Below, in pieces: positions 44,910 through 53,189 of a stretch of DNA of 64,000 bases. The translations under genes and the position numbers were made by a program. Under the pieces are notes generated by a model. That model did no database searches. It was not told where the DNA came from and worked only from the letters and a program-made list of their open reading frames with translations. The stretch is from SAR324 cluster bacterium (lineage in GTDB: Bacteria > SAR324 > XYD2-FULL-50-16 > HCM1), in assembly GCA_002995645.1 (NCBI GenBank), contig PUHO01000018.1, forward strand, positions 17,695-81,694, written 5' to 3'. How positions within the stretch are numbered: position 1 is the first letter of the stretch; the number at the start of each line of letters is the position of its first letter.

Positions 44910-44985
44910 ACAGCTCGCTTCAATGTATCATTTTATACTTTATTTTTGCAACAAGTTAAATTGTATCATAATAACTTTATTTAAC
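44910..44985 (-). promoter_or_regulatory. Conserved promoter block upstream of beta-barrel paralog 5
   Basis: On the minus strand, TTTAAC, a 17-bp spacer and TATAAA occur in the block read from about 44960 to 44930. The same block is found upstream of paralog 4 (about 43910-43945), and related AT-rich blocks with TTGCAA/TTGCAC elements precede paralogs 1-3. The -10 assignment is tentative because TTGCAA with a 17-bp spacer to ATACAT also fits. Confidence 0.4.
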
Positions 44986-44989
44986 GATA

Positions 44990-45031
44990 AAAAAAATAGA
45001 TACCATGCTTTATATGCTATGATATCTATTT
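44990..45031 (-). terminator. Family terminator hairpin below beta-barrel paralog 6
   Basis: Same hairpin, about 30 bp beyond the stop at 45062. Confidence 0.72.
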
Positions 45032-45061
45032 ATATAAACTAATCATTTGATTTTACAAATA

Positions 45062-45784
45062 CTATTTAAATCGCGTACCTATACCCATACCGAATTGTAT
45101 CCATGGAGTATGAGCTTTTCCTCTATAGATGTAATCTAGAGATTTACCGTTAAACATTGGGCCAGCATAATTATAGCTAATCGTACCTTTAGTGTATACC
45201 GTATCTGATAAGTAATATATACCGCCAGCACTGAGTTTCAAGGCTATATTAAATAGTTTAGAAACCCCTGTAAAAGCATCAGCCGTATGACGTGAGCCAT
45301 AGTCTATAAAATTAGAATCAAAACCTATGGCAGGAGTTACGAACAAATTAAGATTATCCATAATATTATAGTGATACGCTATATTAATAAGAGTACGAAC
45401 TTTATTAATATTTAGCATATAGTCACCGGAAGGCGGCAAATCAGCTTGTTTTTGATCTGTCGACCTCTCCTCATTACTTTCTATTTTTTGTAAAAATATA
45501 CTAGAAAAGTTAAAACTAATACCTAAAGAAAGGTAGTTATTAAGATAATAACCAGATGCTAAGCTAAAGCCGTCCCAATTATGGTTTAGTTGGTAATTAA
45601 CTTCCGGATCTTCCGCTTGCGTAGTAGGCTCGTCCGGAAGGACAGTAAGAAACGATCTCCCCACATTTACTTCCATACCACCTTCAACATACCCTTTTGC
45701 ATTACTATCAAATGCAAAAAGAGACGGCGTCATGAAAAAAACCAATGTAGAGAATAAGAGTAGTGGTATTACATATTTTTTCAT
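45062..45784 (-). CDS. Outer-membrane beta-barrel paralog 6
   Basis: A 240-residue exported barrel from a second subgroup of the family, shared with paralog 7: signal peptide MKKYVIPLLLFSTLVFFMTPSLFA and strands ASGYYLNNYLSLGISFNFSS, NIAYHYNIM, TPAIGFDSNFIDY, GGIYYLSDTVYTKGTISYNY. It ends GIGTRFK, with one Lys after the aromatic residue, unlike the other members. AAGGATG precedes ATG. Its 350-bp upstream flank is nearly the same as that of paralog 7, showing that a whole gene unit was duplicated. Confidence 0.86.
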   Translation of the reverse strand: MKKYVIPLLLFSTLVFFMTPSLFAFDSNAKGYVEGGMEVNVGRSFLTVLPDEPTTQAEDPEVNYQLNHNWDGFSLASGYYLNNYLSLGISFNFSSIFLQKIESNEERSTDQKQADLPPSGDYMLNINKVRTLINIAYHYNIMDNLNLFVTPAIGFDSNFIDYGSRHTADAFTGVSKLFNIALKLSAGGIYYLSDTVYTKGTISYNYAGPMFNGKSLDYIYRGKAHTPWIQFGMGIGTRFK

Positions 45785-46133
45785 ATTACATCCTTATAAT
45801 ATAATGTTTATATTTCTAAATTTATTGATTAAATTGTCGCTTTTCTTAATACAAAAACTATACCTATTTACTAGGAATTTGGCATATTTTCAGTAAAAAA
45901 AATTTTTTATTTTTTTTACTAGCTTTTTTATAAAAAGGGTATTATAATAGAAAAATTTGTAATTTTTATAACCGTAAAATACTGGTTTTACTGATTGAAA
46001 AACAAGGCGTTATTTCATATTAATTTATTGTTTATAAAGAGCGTTCTTATTTTGTATAAAAAAATAGATACCATGCTTTATATGCCATGATATCTATTTA
46101 TATAAGCTAGTCGTTGGATTTTACAAATACTAT
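45785..46133. promoter_or_regulatory. Upstream region of barrel paralog 6
   Basis: 349 bp without a gene. On the minus strand it holds an inverted repeat GTAAAA-ccagta-TTTTAC (about 45976-45993) followed by TATTATAATACCC (a good -10 element near 45945) and long A/T homopolymer runs (45895-45920). The family terminator of paralog 7 lies at 46059-46100. The same arrangement recurs upstream of paralog 7. Confidence 0.45.
46059..46100 (-). terminator. Family terminator hairpin below beta-barrel paralog 7
   Basis: Same hairpin, with GCCATGATATC arm as at 41807, about 34 bp beyond the stop at 46134. Confidence 0.72.
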
Positions 46134-46886
46134 TTAAAATCGTGTACCTACAGCTATATCAAATTGCTCCCATGTATGAACTTTCCCTTTATATGATAAG
46201 AGATGCTTTGTTGATACCCCATGAAACATAGGAGAAGAAAGATTATAACTAATAGAACCTTTAGTGTATATAGTATCTGATATGTAATATATACCACCAA
46301 CAGCGCCTTTCGCGGTAAAATTAATACCTTTAGCTAGTTCTGTAAAAGCATCTTCTGCATGATCTGAATTATAATTAACAAAATTACTATCAAAACCAAT
46401 AGCAGGGCTTACAAACAAATTGAGCTCCTCCATAATATTATAGTGATACGCTACATTAATAAGAGCACGAAGTTTAGTGACATTTAAAACTATAGAAGGG
46501 TCGCTAGTTTTGGCAAATGCGCCAGTGCTGCTATCTAGAGCATAATCTCTTAATTCTTTTAATTCTAAATTAAGATAACCAAGAGTAAAACCTAAAGAAA
46601 GATAGCTATTAAGGTAATAACCGGCTTCTAGATTCAGATCCATAGGATCGTTTTTTAGTTCATAACTAGTTTGGTGTGTATTTGGGTGATTTGAATCAGC
46701 ATATCTAGCATTTAAATTACTAATAAAATTTTGATTCATATGCTGCGCAGTAATCGTTTTCCCATTACTTAAGCCTACGCCTCCTTCAACATACCCTTTT
46801 TTAGTATTGTCAACTGCAAAAAGAGACGGCGTCATTAAAAAAGTCAGCGTAGCAAATAAGAGCAGCGGTATTACATATTTTTTCAT
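46134..46886 (-). CDS. Outer-membrane beta-barrel paralog 7
   Basis: A 250-residue exported barrel, the sister of paralog 6: signal peptide MKKYVIPLLLFATLTFLMTPSLFA and strands EAGYYLNSYLSLGFTLGYLNLEL, NVAYHYNIMEELNLFVSPAIGFDSN, GGIYYISDTIYTKGSISYNLSS. It ends IAVGTRF. AAGGACATAAT precedes ATG. The region after the signal peptide (residues 30-65) is unique and rich in Asn and His, likely a loop. It is the first gene of the surface-protein array as transcribed. Confidence 0.86.
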   Translation of the reverse strand: MKKYVIPLLLFATLTFLMTPSLFAVDNTKKGYVEGGVGLSNGKTITAQHMNQNFISNLNARYADSNHPNTHQTSYELKNDPMDLNLEAGYYLNSYLSLGFTLGYLNLELKELRDYALDSSTGAFAKTSDPSIVLNVTKLRALINVAYHYNIMEELNLFVSPAIGFDSNFVNYNSDHAEDAFTELAKGINFTAKGAVGGIYYISDTIYTKGSISYNLSSPMFHGVSTKHLLSYKGKVHTWEQFDIAVGTRF

Positions 46887-47229
46887 ATTATGTCCTTATA
46901 ATATAATGTTTATATTTCTAAATTTATTGATTAAATTATCGCTTCTCTTAATTCAAAAACTATACCTATTTAATAGAAATTTTGCATGTTTTTATTAAAA
47001 AAAATTTTTACTTTTTTTACTAGCTTTTTTATAAAAAGGGTATTATAACAGAAAAATTTTGTAAATTTTTACAACCGTAAAATACTGGTTTTACTTATTG
47101 AAAATAGGGCGTTATTACATATTAATTTACTGTTTATAAGAAGCGTTCTTATTTTGCATAAAAAAATAGATACCATTACCTTATATGTAACAATATCTAT
47201 TCTTTTATGTATAAGCTAAATAATAGTAT
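46887..47229. promoter_or_regulatory. Upstream region of barrel paralog 7
   Basis: 343 bp without a gene, closely matching 45785-46133: the inverted repeat GTAAAA-ccagta-TTTTAC (about 47086-47103), the -10-like TATAATA near 47050, and the A/T runs (46997-47020). The nitroreductase terminator lies at 47160-47205. Confidence 0.45.
47160..47205 (-). terminator. Family terminator hairpin below nitroreductase copy 1
   Basis: Variant of the family hairpin (AAAATAGATACCATTACC pairing with the arm ending ATATCTATTCTTTT), 24 bp past the stop at 47230. Confidence 0.7.
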
Positions 47230-47883
47230 TTAGAATTTTGTAGTTTTTTCCGCAAGATTATAACGAGTCTTACCAAACTTTGCATTCTCATCACTTTGAT
47301 CGCGGTAGCCTAGAGAAACAACAAAATCAGCAGACAAGCCTTTACTAGGCAAGTCAAACTCTTTATTCAATCTTGCTATATCAATTCCTTCTATGGGCGT
47401 CGTATCAATTTTCAAAATAGCCGCTACTGTATATAATACACCGGACGTAATATAAGTTTGTTTAGATAGCCAATGAGGTAAATCTTTCCAATCATATTTA
47501 TGCATATTAATAAAGCTTTCTTTTCCTGAAACAAACTCTTCTTGCTGGTCTGCCGGTATTCTGCCGCTTTTTTGTTCTGTCGTAACTAATTTAACAACGT
47601 CTTCTCGAGAATAACTATTCTTTGTTGTAAATACAATTACATGTGATGCATCAAGAATTTTAGGGGTATTCATAGGGTAAACGCCTTCTGTTGCTTTAGC
47701 TATCTTCTTTTTACCTTCTTCTGACGAAGTATAAAAATAATGCGAAGGTTGGGAGTTAATGGAAGTTGGTGCTAAAATTAGCGATTCTAATAAAATATTA
47801 AAATCAGCATCAGATATTTTTTTACTTGGGTCATATGCTTTAGTGGTATAGCGCCACTTTAAATCATCTATTATATTAGCCAT
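47230..47883 (-). CDS. NfsB-type oxygen-insensitive nitroreductase, copy 1
   Basis: FMN-dependent NAD(P)H nitroreductase/dihydropteridine reductase-like enzyme, 217 residues, the same length as E. coli NfsB. The FMN phosphate-binding segment KWRYTTKAYD (9-18) and the SPTS-like APTSINSQPSHYF segment (about 38-50) match the family. KILDASHVIVF and PIEGID are further conserved blocks. It is a paralog of the gene at 48085, with about the same upstream sequence and its own terminator. Natural substrates are probably quinones or flavins rather than nitro compounds. Confidence 0.9.
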   Translation of the reverse strand: MANIIDDLKWRYTTKAYDPSKKISDADFNILLESLILAPTSINSQPSHYFYTSSEEGKKKIAKATEGVYPMNTPKILDASHVIVFTTKNSYSREDVVKLVTTEQKSGRIPADQQEEFVSGKESFINMHKYDWKDLPHWLSKQTYITSGVLYTVAAILKIDTTPIEGIDIARLNKEFDLPSKGLSADFVVSLGYRDQSDENAKFGKTRYNLAEKTTKF

Positions 47884-48009
47884 GTTATGTTTCTCCTATA
47901 TATAAGGTTAACTATATAATATGCCTTCATAATAAAAGAAAACAAAATAAAGTGCAACTCTAAGCTCTTATCTTCTTTATCCCAAGAGCAACCGCTATAT
48001 TTTAAGCAT

Positions 48010-48051
48010 AAAAAAAGTAGATACCATTTTATACAAATCATATCTACTTTA
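48010..48051 (-). terminator. Family-like terminator hairpin below nitroreductase copy 2
   Basis: AAAAGTAGATACCATTT pairs with AAATCATATCTACTTT around a short loop, about 34 bp past the stop at 48085. It is the most diverged of the eight related hairpins. Confidence 0.7.
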
Positions 48052-48084
48052 ATATAACAACTAAGTTAAAACTAACAAGCCTAC

Positions 48085-48741
48085 TTAGAATTGCGTAACG
48101 CGGTCTTTCCTATCATAACGCATTTTATCAACTTGCGCATTGCCGTCGTCTTGCGATCTATAGCCTAAAGATATAACAAAATCAGCTGTCAAACCTTTGC
48201 TTGGCAAGTCAAAATCTTTATTTAACTGTACTAAATCAATCCCTTCAATTGGCGTTGAATCAATCCTTAAGTTCGCCGCAGCAGCATATAATACACCAGA
48301 CGTAAGGTAAGTTTGCTTAGACAACCAATGAGGCAAGTCTTTAAAATCATATTCATGTAGATTAACAAAACGACGATACATTGCAACTGCATCTTCTCTT
48401 GCTACTTCTTGCGGAAGTCTTCCAATTTTCTTTTCATTGTCTACTAATTTTAAAAGGTCTTCTGTTGTATATGCCGTTTTACTTGCAAATACAATAACAT
48501 GCGACGCATCAAGAATTTTAGACGCATTAAAAGAATACTGCTCTTCTGCAGCGTGTGCAATCTTCTTTTTACCTTCTTCTGACGAAGTATAAAAATAATG
48601 CGAAGGTTGGGAATTAATGGAAGTTGGTGCTAAAATTAACGATTCTAATAAAATATTAAAATCAGCATCAGATATTTTTTTAGTGGTATCATATGCTTTA
48701 GTGGTATAGCGCCACTTTAAATCATCTATTATATTAGCCAT
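48085..48741 (-). CDS. NfsB-type nitroreductase, copy 2
   Basis: A 218-residue paralog of the neighbouring nitroreductase. The first 60 residues are almost identical (KWRYTTKAYD, APTSINSQP, HYFYTSSEEGKKKIA), whereas the middle helical part (about 85-130), which shapes the active-site cleft in this family, differs clearly. Upstream 60 bp are near-identical to those of copy 1. The pattern is tandem duplication with divergence of the substrate-facing segment, although gene conversion may be keeping the 5' part alike. Confidence 0.9.
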   Translation of the reverse strand: MANIIDDLKWRYTTKAYDTTKKISDADFNILLESLILAPTSINSQPSHYFYTSSEEGKKKIAHAAEEQYSFNASKILDASHVIVFASKTAYTTEDLLKLVDNEKKIGRLPQEVAREDAVAMYRRFVNLHEYDFKDLPHWLSKQTYLTSGVLYAAAANLRIDSTPIEGIDLVQLNKDFDLPSKGLTADFVISLGYRSQDDGNAQVDKMRYDRKDRVTQF

Positions 48742-49012
48742 GTTATGTTTCTCCTATATATAAGGTTAACTATATAATATGTCTTCATGATAAAAGAAAA
48801 CAAAATAAAGTGCAACTCTAAAATTTTATCTTTTTCATACTAGCAATATTACTTTATAATAAACGGTAAAAACAGGGTAAATTTGTAAAACAATGGATAG
48901 CATAATTATATATACAATCTCTTTATTATAATTCCCTTTGACTTTTTTATTAAAATCAAAGATAATTTGCATAAAAGGAACAGATACTAGACTCTTATAT
49001 ATTCAAAAAGAA

Positions 49013-50374
49013 ATGCGAACGAATTATAATACTATCCTTGAAAAGATTCACGAGTTAATACAACACGGAAAATATACGGAAATCCATGTATTAATTGATT
49101 CGCTATTGCCTGAAGATATTGCCTTTTTATTAAATCATATCCAAAAAGAACAACGTGTTCTTATTTTTAAGAGCATAGAAGAACACACTAACTTATCAAA
49201 GATCATTCGTGAAATAGATAAGTTAGCACTGAGTGAATTAATAGAATTTTTATCTGATTCCAGCCTAGAAAAAGCCTTACCTTCGCTTGACTCCTCTGAA
49301 ATCGCACATGTAGTCGATTCACTTCCGCAAGTTTTAAAAGAACGCGTTTGGGCAGCGCTAGGGAAAACCCACCAAATAGAAGCGCAAGCTAAATTGCAAT
49401 ACCCGGAAGATTCGGCAGGTCGGATTATGTCAACCGCCTTTTTTCTTGCAAAACCGGAAGATACCGTATTAGATACGTTTTTACAACTGAAAGAAAGCTC
49501 GGAAAATCAAGAAACGAGCTATAATTATATCTATATAGCTGATTCAAATAACTACGTACTTGGCGTTGTCTCTTTACATGATTTAATAAGACAACCTAAT
49601 CACGCTATTATGAAAGATATAATGCGTACTGAAGTCATTCATACTAACGTTAACACAGACAGGGAACAAGTCGCCTATTTAGTGGAAAGGTATAATTTAA
49701 CAGCTTTGCCCATTGTTAATGATTCATTGCAAATTGTCGGGATTGTTCCGGTGGACGACGTTATTGATATCTTGCGATCAGAAGCAACGGAAGATATTAT
49801 GAAACTAGCCGGGACTTCTAATGAAGATATTTCCTTACGTTCGCCTTTTCATTCTTTTTTCTTACGTATTCCGTGGTTAGTCGTTTCTTTTTGCGGCGGT
49901 TTGTTAACTATACAATCTAATCTTTTTTTCAGCTCCCATATTCCTGTTGAAATGTTTGCTTTTGTAACCATTATCATTGGTATGGGCGGAAATATTGCTT
50001 CCCAATCGTCTGTTATTGTTATACGCGGGATTGCAACAGGCAAGTTTTTAATTAGCCAGCTTTCTAAACTCCTGTTAAGGGAAGCTTGTACTGCCGTTTT
50101 AATTGGTAGCTTTTTTGGTACCATACTCGGTATTTTTACGCATTTTAATTTAACTCATATTGCGCAAGCAGGCGTTGCCGTTGGCTTGGCAATGCTTTGT
50201 TCTACTGTTCTTGCCGCGATTGTTGGCTCGTTAATGCCTATTTTATTTTATAAAATTCATGTTGATCCGGCAATTGCAACAGGACCTTTTGTTTCTACAA
50301 CAATTGATAATATTGGATTAATAACCTATTTTTCCATTACTTTACTATTTCTTCACTCTTCTTTACTTATTTGA
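49013..50374 (+). CDS. mgtE: MgtE-type magnesium transporter
   Basis: Magnesium channel of the inner membrane, 453 residues from ATG 49013. The frame is open from 48938, but the family begins near this ATG (MRTNYNTILEKIHELI). The MgtE N domain (about 25-125), a pair of CBS domains (about 135-255, with MRTEVIHTNVNTDREQVAYLVERYNLTALPIV) and five membrane helices (about 290-450) follow in order. The last domain has the family's SQSSVIVIRGIATG and FVSTTIDNIGLITYF stretches, the latter with the pore Asp. The CBS pair senses magnesium. The stop overlaps the region upstream of serA (8 bp apart). Confidence 0.93.
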   Translation: MRTNYNTILEKIHELIQHGKYTEIHVLIDSLLPEDIAFLLNHIQKEQRVLIFKSIEEHTNLSKIIREIDKLALSELIEFLSDSSLEKALPSLDSSEIAHVVDSLPQVLKERVWAALGKTHQIEAQAKLQYPEDSAGRIMSTAFFLAKPEDTVLDTFLQLKESSENQETSYNYIYIADSNNYVLGVVSLHDLIRQPNHAIMKDIMRTEVIHTNVNTDREQVAYLVERYNLTALPIVNDSLQIVGIVPVDDVIDILRSEATEDIMKLAGTSNEDISLRSPFHSFFLRIPWLVVSFCGGLLTIQSNLFFSSHIPVEMFAFVTIIIGMGGNIASQSSVIVIRGIATGKFLISQLSKLLLREACTAVLIGSFFGTILGIFTHFNLTHIAQAGVAVGLAMLCSTVLAAIVGSLMPILFYKIHVDPAIATGPFVSTTIDNIGLITYFSITLLFLHSSLLI

Positions 50375-50382
50375 GAAAGCCT

Positions 50383-51975
50383 ATGAAACGTATTCTTATT
50401 ACCGGACACTTAGATCCGATTGCTTTACAGACTTTAACCCAAGAAAAAGACTTACAAACTGATTACAAACCGGATTTGCCATATGATCAAATTTTGGAAA
50501 TTATAGATCAATATGATTGTTTAATTACACGATCCGAAACGGACGTAGACAAACAATTAATTGAAAAAGGGAAAAAGCTATCCGTTTTAGCAAGAGCCGC
50601 CGTTGGCGTTGGTAATATTGATACAAACTACGCCACAGAAAAAGGGATTTTAGTATTTAATACGCCAAAAGAAAACACAAACTCAGCAGCCGAGCTAGCA
50701 GTTGGATTATTACTTGCGGCTATACGTAAGATTCCGTTTGCCCATACGCATATGCAAGAAGACAAATGGAACAGACATGAATTTACCGGCATAGAATTAC
50801 GTGATAAAACAGTAGGCATTATTGGTCTTGGTAACGTAGGGCATCGCGTTGCGCTTTTCCTTGCTAGTTTTAATTGTAAATTACTTTGCTATGATCCGTA
50901 CGTATCAGAAACCTATTGCGCACAATATAAAGCAAAACCGGTTAGTTTAGACGAATTACTAACGCAATCGGACGTTGTCACCTTACATGTTCCTAAAAAC
51001 AAAGAAACAGTTAACATGCTTGGCGCAAGTGAATTAGCAAAAATGAAAAAAGGTAGTATTGTTATTAACACCGCTAGAGGCGGGGTTGTTAATGAAGAAG
51101 CTTTATACCAAGCGCTAACAACCGGGCATATTGCCGCAGCCGGGATTGATACGTGGGAAACAGAACCGGTACAACAATTAGCCTTAAAAAACTTGCCTAA
51201 CGTTGTGTGTACGCCTCATATTGGAGCGTCTACAAAAGAAGCGCAATACCGTATTGCCGAGAGTGTTGCTAAAGAAACCATTAAAGCTTTACAAGGCGAT
51301 ATTGTTACCTCTGCTATTAACTTGCCGAACGTTGAAACGTTTGACCAATCTGTTGCCATGCAATATAGCACGTTAGTACAATATCTTGGTCATATTAGTT
51401 CCCAGATCTTGCCAAGTAACTTTTATGTAGAAGAAATAAAATTCCTTTTTCGTGGTAAGATTAACAAAAAAGATTGGCAATTAATTAAGCTTTCTTTCTT
51501 AAAAACACTATTACAAAGTACAACAGTAGAAACGGTTAGTTTTGTTAATGCACTCAAAATTGCGCAAACAAAAGGAATTGAAATAACAGAAGACGAAGAT
51601 ATAAGTTTTAGTTACTATCCTTCAGCTATTCGTATTGAGTTGTTAGGTCAAAACACAACCTTTAGTATTGGTGGGGCTGTTTTAGGCGATTCTATGTTGC
51701 GATTAAGCTATATTAACGGCTTCCAATTTGAAATAGAACCAAAAGGACATATGTTGCTTTGTAGGAATCATGATATCCCGGGCGTAATTGGAAATATTGG
51801 AAACGTACTTGGCGCAAATAACATTAATATTAAGCAATTTGACTTGTCTAGAAATGAATTCGGCGGGGAAGCTATGTCAATTGTTTTAATTGACGACGAA
51901 GCACCGCAAGAAGTCATAGATAAGCTAGTTGCGTCTAAAGGTATGATTAAAGTTACAAAATTATATATTCCTTAA
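50383..51975 (+). CDS. serA: D-3-phosphoglycerate dehydrogenase
   Basis: First enzyme of serine biosynthesis, 530 residues from ATG 50383; a TTG at 50371 would add four residues but overlaps mgtE. Long form (type I) with substrate domain, NAD domain with GLGNVG (148-153), the catalytic Arg in NTARGGVVNEEAL, the Glu/His pair (GIDTWETEP, PHIGAST), then an intervening domain (about 320-450) and a C-terminal ACT domain (about 455-530, HDIPGVIGNIGNVL). The last 96 bp are duplicated downstream together with the end of birA. Confidence 0.94.
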   Translation: MKRILITGHLDPIALQTLTQEKDLQTDYKPDLPYDQILEIIDQYDCLITRSETDVDKQLIEKGKKLSVLARAAVGVGNIDTNYATEKGILVFNTPKENTNSAAELAVGLLLAAIRKIPFAHTHMQEDKWNRHEFTGIELRDKTVGIIGLGNVGHRVALFLASFNCKLLCYDPYVSETYCAQYKAKPVSLDELLTQSDVVTLHVPKNKETVNMLGASELAKMKKGSIVINTARGGVVNEEALYQALTTGHIAAAGIDTWETEPVQQLALKNLPNVVCTPHIGASTKEAQYRIAESVAKETIKALQGDIVTSAINLPNVETFDQSVAMQYSTLVQYLGHISSQILPSNFYVEEIKFLFRGKINKKDWQLIKLSFLKTLLQSTTVETVSFVNALKIAQTKGIEITEDEDISFSYYPSAIRIELLGQNTTFSIGGAVLGDSMLRLSYINGFQFEIEPKGHMLLCRNHDIPGVIGNIGNVLGANNINIKQFDLSRNEFGGEAMSIVLIDDEAPQEVIDKLVASKGMIKVTKLYIP

Positions 51976-52653
51976 ATAAAACTAATCTCTTGGGAAATAA
52001 AGACATGCTCTTGCTTAGTTAACTTGTCTCGCACTAGTAAAGAGCCGTCTTTTCGCAGACCTTGTATATACCCTTGCTTTGTTGTGCCGCCTTCTTGCCA
52101 TGTAACGGCTTTACCTATACTAGAAGAAGACTCGTTCCATAAACGAGCTAGCTCTTCCGTTTTGTTTTGGAATACGTCTTGTAAAATCCTATCTAAATGA
52201 AAGGCAATCGCTTTCGCTAATGGTAACGGCATAATAAGCAAGTTAGTCTCCTCTTCTATAGTCGTTATTGTTTTAATTGACGACGAAGCACCGCAAGAAG
52301 TCATAGATAAGCTAGTTGCGTCTAAAGGTATGATTAAAGTTACAAAAAACTATATTCCTTAAATAAAACTAATCTCTTGGGAAATAAAGACATGCTCTTG
52401 CTTAGTTAACTTGTCTCGCACTAGTAAAGAGCCGTCTTTTCGCAGACCTTGTATATACCCTTGCTTTGTTTTGCCGTCTTCTTGCCATGTCACGGCTTTA
52501 CCTATACTAGAAGAAGACTCGTTCCATAAACAAGCTAGCTCTTCCGTTTTGTTTTGGAATACGTCTTGTAAAATCCTATCTAAATGAAAGGCAATCGCTT
52601 TCGCTAATGGTAACGGCATAATAAGCAAGTTAGTTTCCTCTTCTATAGTCGTT
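51880..52653. repeat. 387-bp tandem duplication across the serA/birA junction
   Basis: 51880-52266 and 52267-52653 are two adjoining copies of the same 387-bp segment: the last 96 bp of serA followed by the 3' part of birA in opposite orientation. They differ at only a handful of bases. The period of 387 (129 codons) keeps the birA frame. The left copy carries the real serA end and the right copy the real birA end. Confidence 0.95.
51972..52304 (-). pseudogene. Duplicated C-terminal fragment of birA
   Basis: This 110-codon frame repeats the last 98 residues of BirA (from TIEEETNLL) almost unchanged, preceded by about 12 residues read backwards from the duplicated serA tail. It lacks the catalytic biotin/ATP-binding part and has no ribosome site, so it is a by-product of the 387-bp duplication rather than a gene. 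Confidence 0.9.
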
Positions 52654-53144
52654 GCCGTACTTTGCAAAGCTGCAGCAAATTGCCTTTTGTTACCACTTAA
52701 ATTAACGCCAATCCCGGCAATAATCACTGCTGAGTCTTGCTTCGTTCTTGTTTGTTCACACAAAATACCGCATACTTTCTTATTATGCAGTAAAATATCA
52801 TTAGGCCACTTAATACAAGCGTCTTGCACGCCTAAACTTGTTAAAGCTTGTTTTGTTGCTAATCCTGTCCAAATACTATAATGAGAAGCATAAACCGGCA
52901 TATTGCTAGGTAAGCGAATAACAAACGAACAAAATAAATGTGCCCCTTTGCCAGCGTCCCAAACGCGATCTTGCTTACCTCTTCCTTGCGTTTGCCGTTT
53001 CGCAACAACAACAAGTCCTTCTTTCTCTAGTAAAGAAGGCGTTTGCAAACAAAGCGTATTTGTTGAGTCTATTGTTTCAAGAAGAAGAATTTCTTTTCCA
53101 ACAAATTTAAGATTAGGACAAAAAGGTTGTGCAGAAAAAAGCAT
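52359..53144 (-). CDS. birA: Biotin-[acetyl-CoA-carboxylase] ligase (monofunctional)
   Basis: Biotin protein ligase of 261 residues that attaches biotin to the acetyl-CoA carboxylase carrier protein. The catalytic motif GRGKQDRVW is at 54-62 and KWPNDILL at 112-119; VVAKRQTQGRG and GIGVNL are also conserved. There is no N-terminal helix-turn-helix, so it does not repress biotin genes as in E. coli. The C-terminal SH3-like domain (about 215-261) is the part duplicated at 51972. It is divergent from xthA, 45 bp away. Confidence 0.93.
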   Translation of the reverse strand: MLFSAQPFCPNLKFVGKEILLLETIDSTNTLCLQTPSLLEKEGLVVVAKRQTQGRGKQDRVWDAGKGAHLFCSFVIRLPSNMPVYASHYSIWTGLATKQALTSLGVQDACIKWPNDILLHNKKVCGILCEQTRTKQDSAVIIAGIGVNLSGNKRQFAAALQSTATTIEEETNLLIMPLPLAKAIAFHLDRILQDVFQNKTEELACLWNESSSSIGKAVTWQEDGKTKQGYIQGLRKDGSLLVRDKLTKQEHVFISQEISFI

Positions 53145-53189
53145 ACTATGTTATGATAGTAAAAAATTTATTTTTAATAGGATATCATT

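Noticed and set aside
51972..52304. Separate small gene
   Set aside because: It is the duplicated C-terminal part of birA joined to reversed serA sequence, with no ribosome site.
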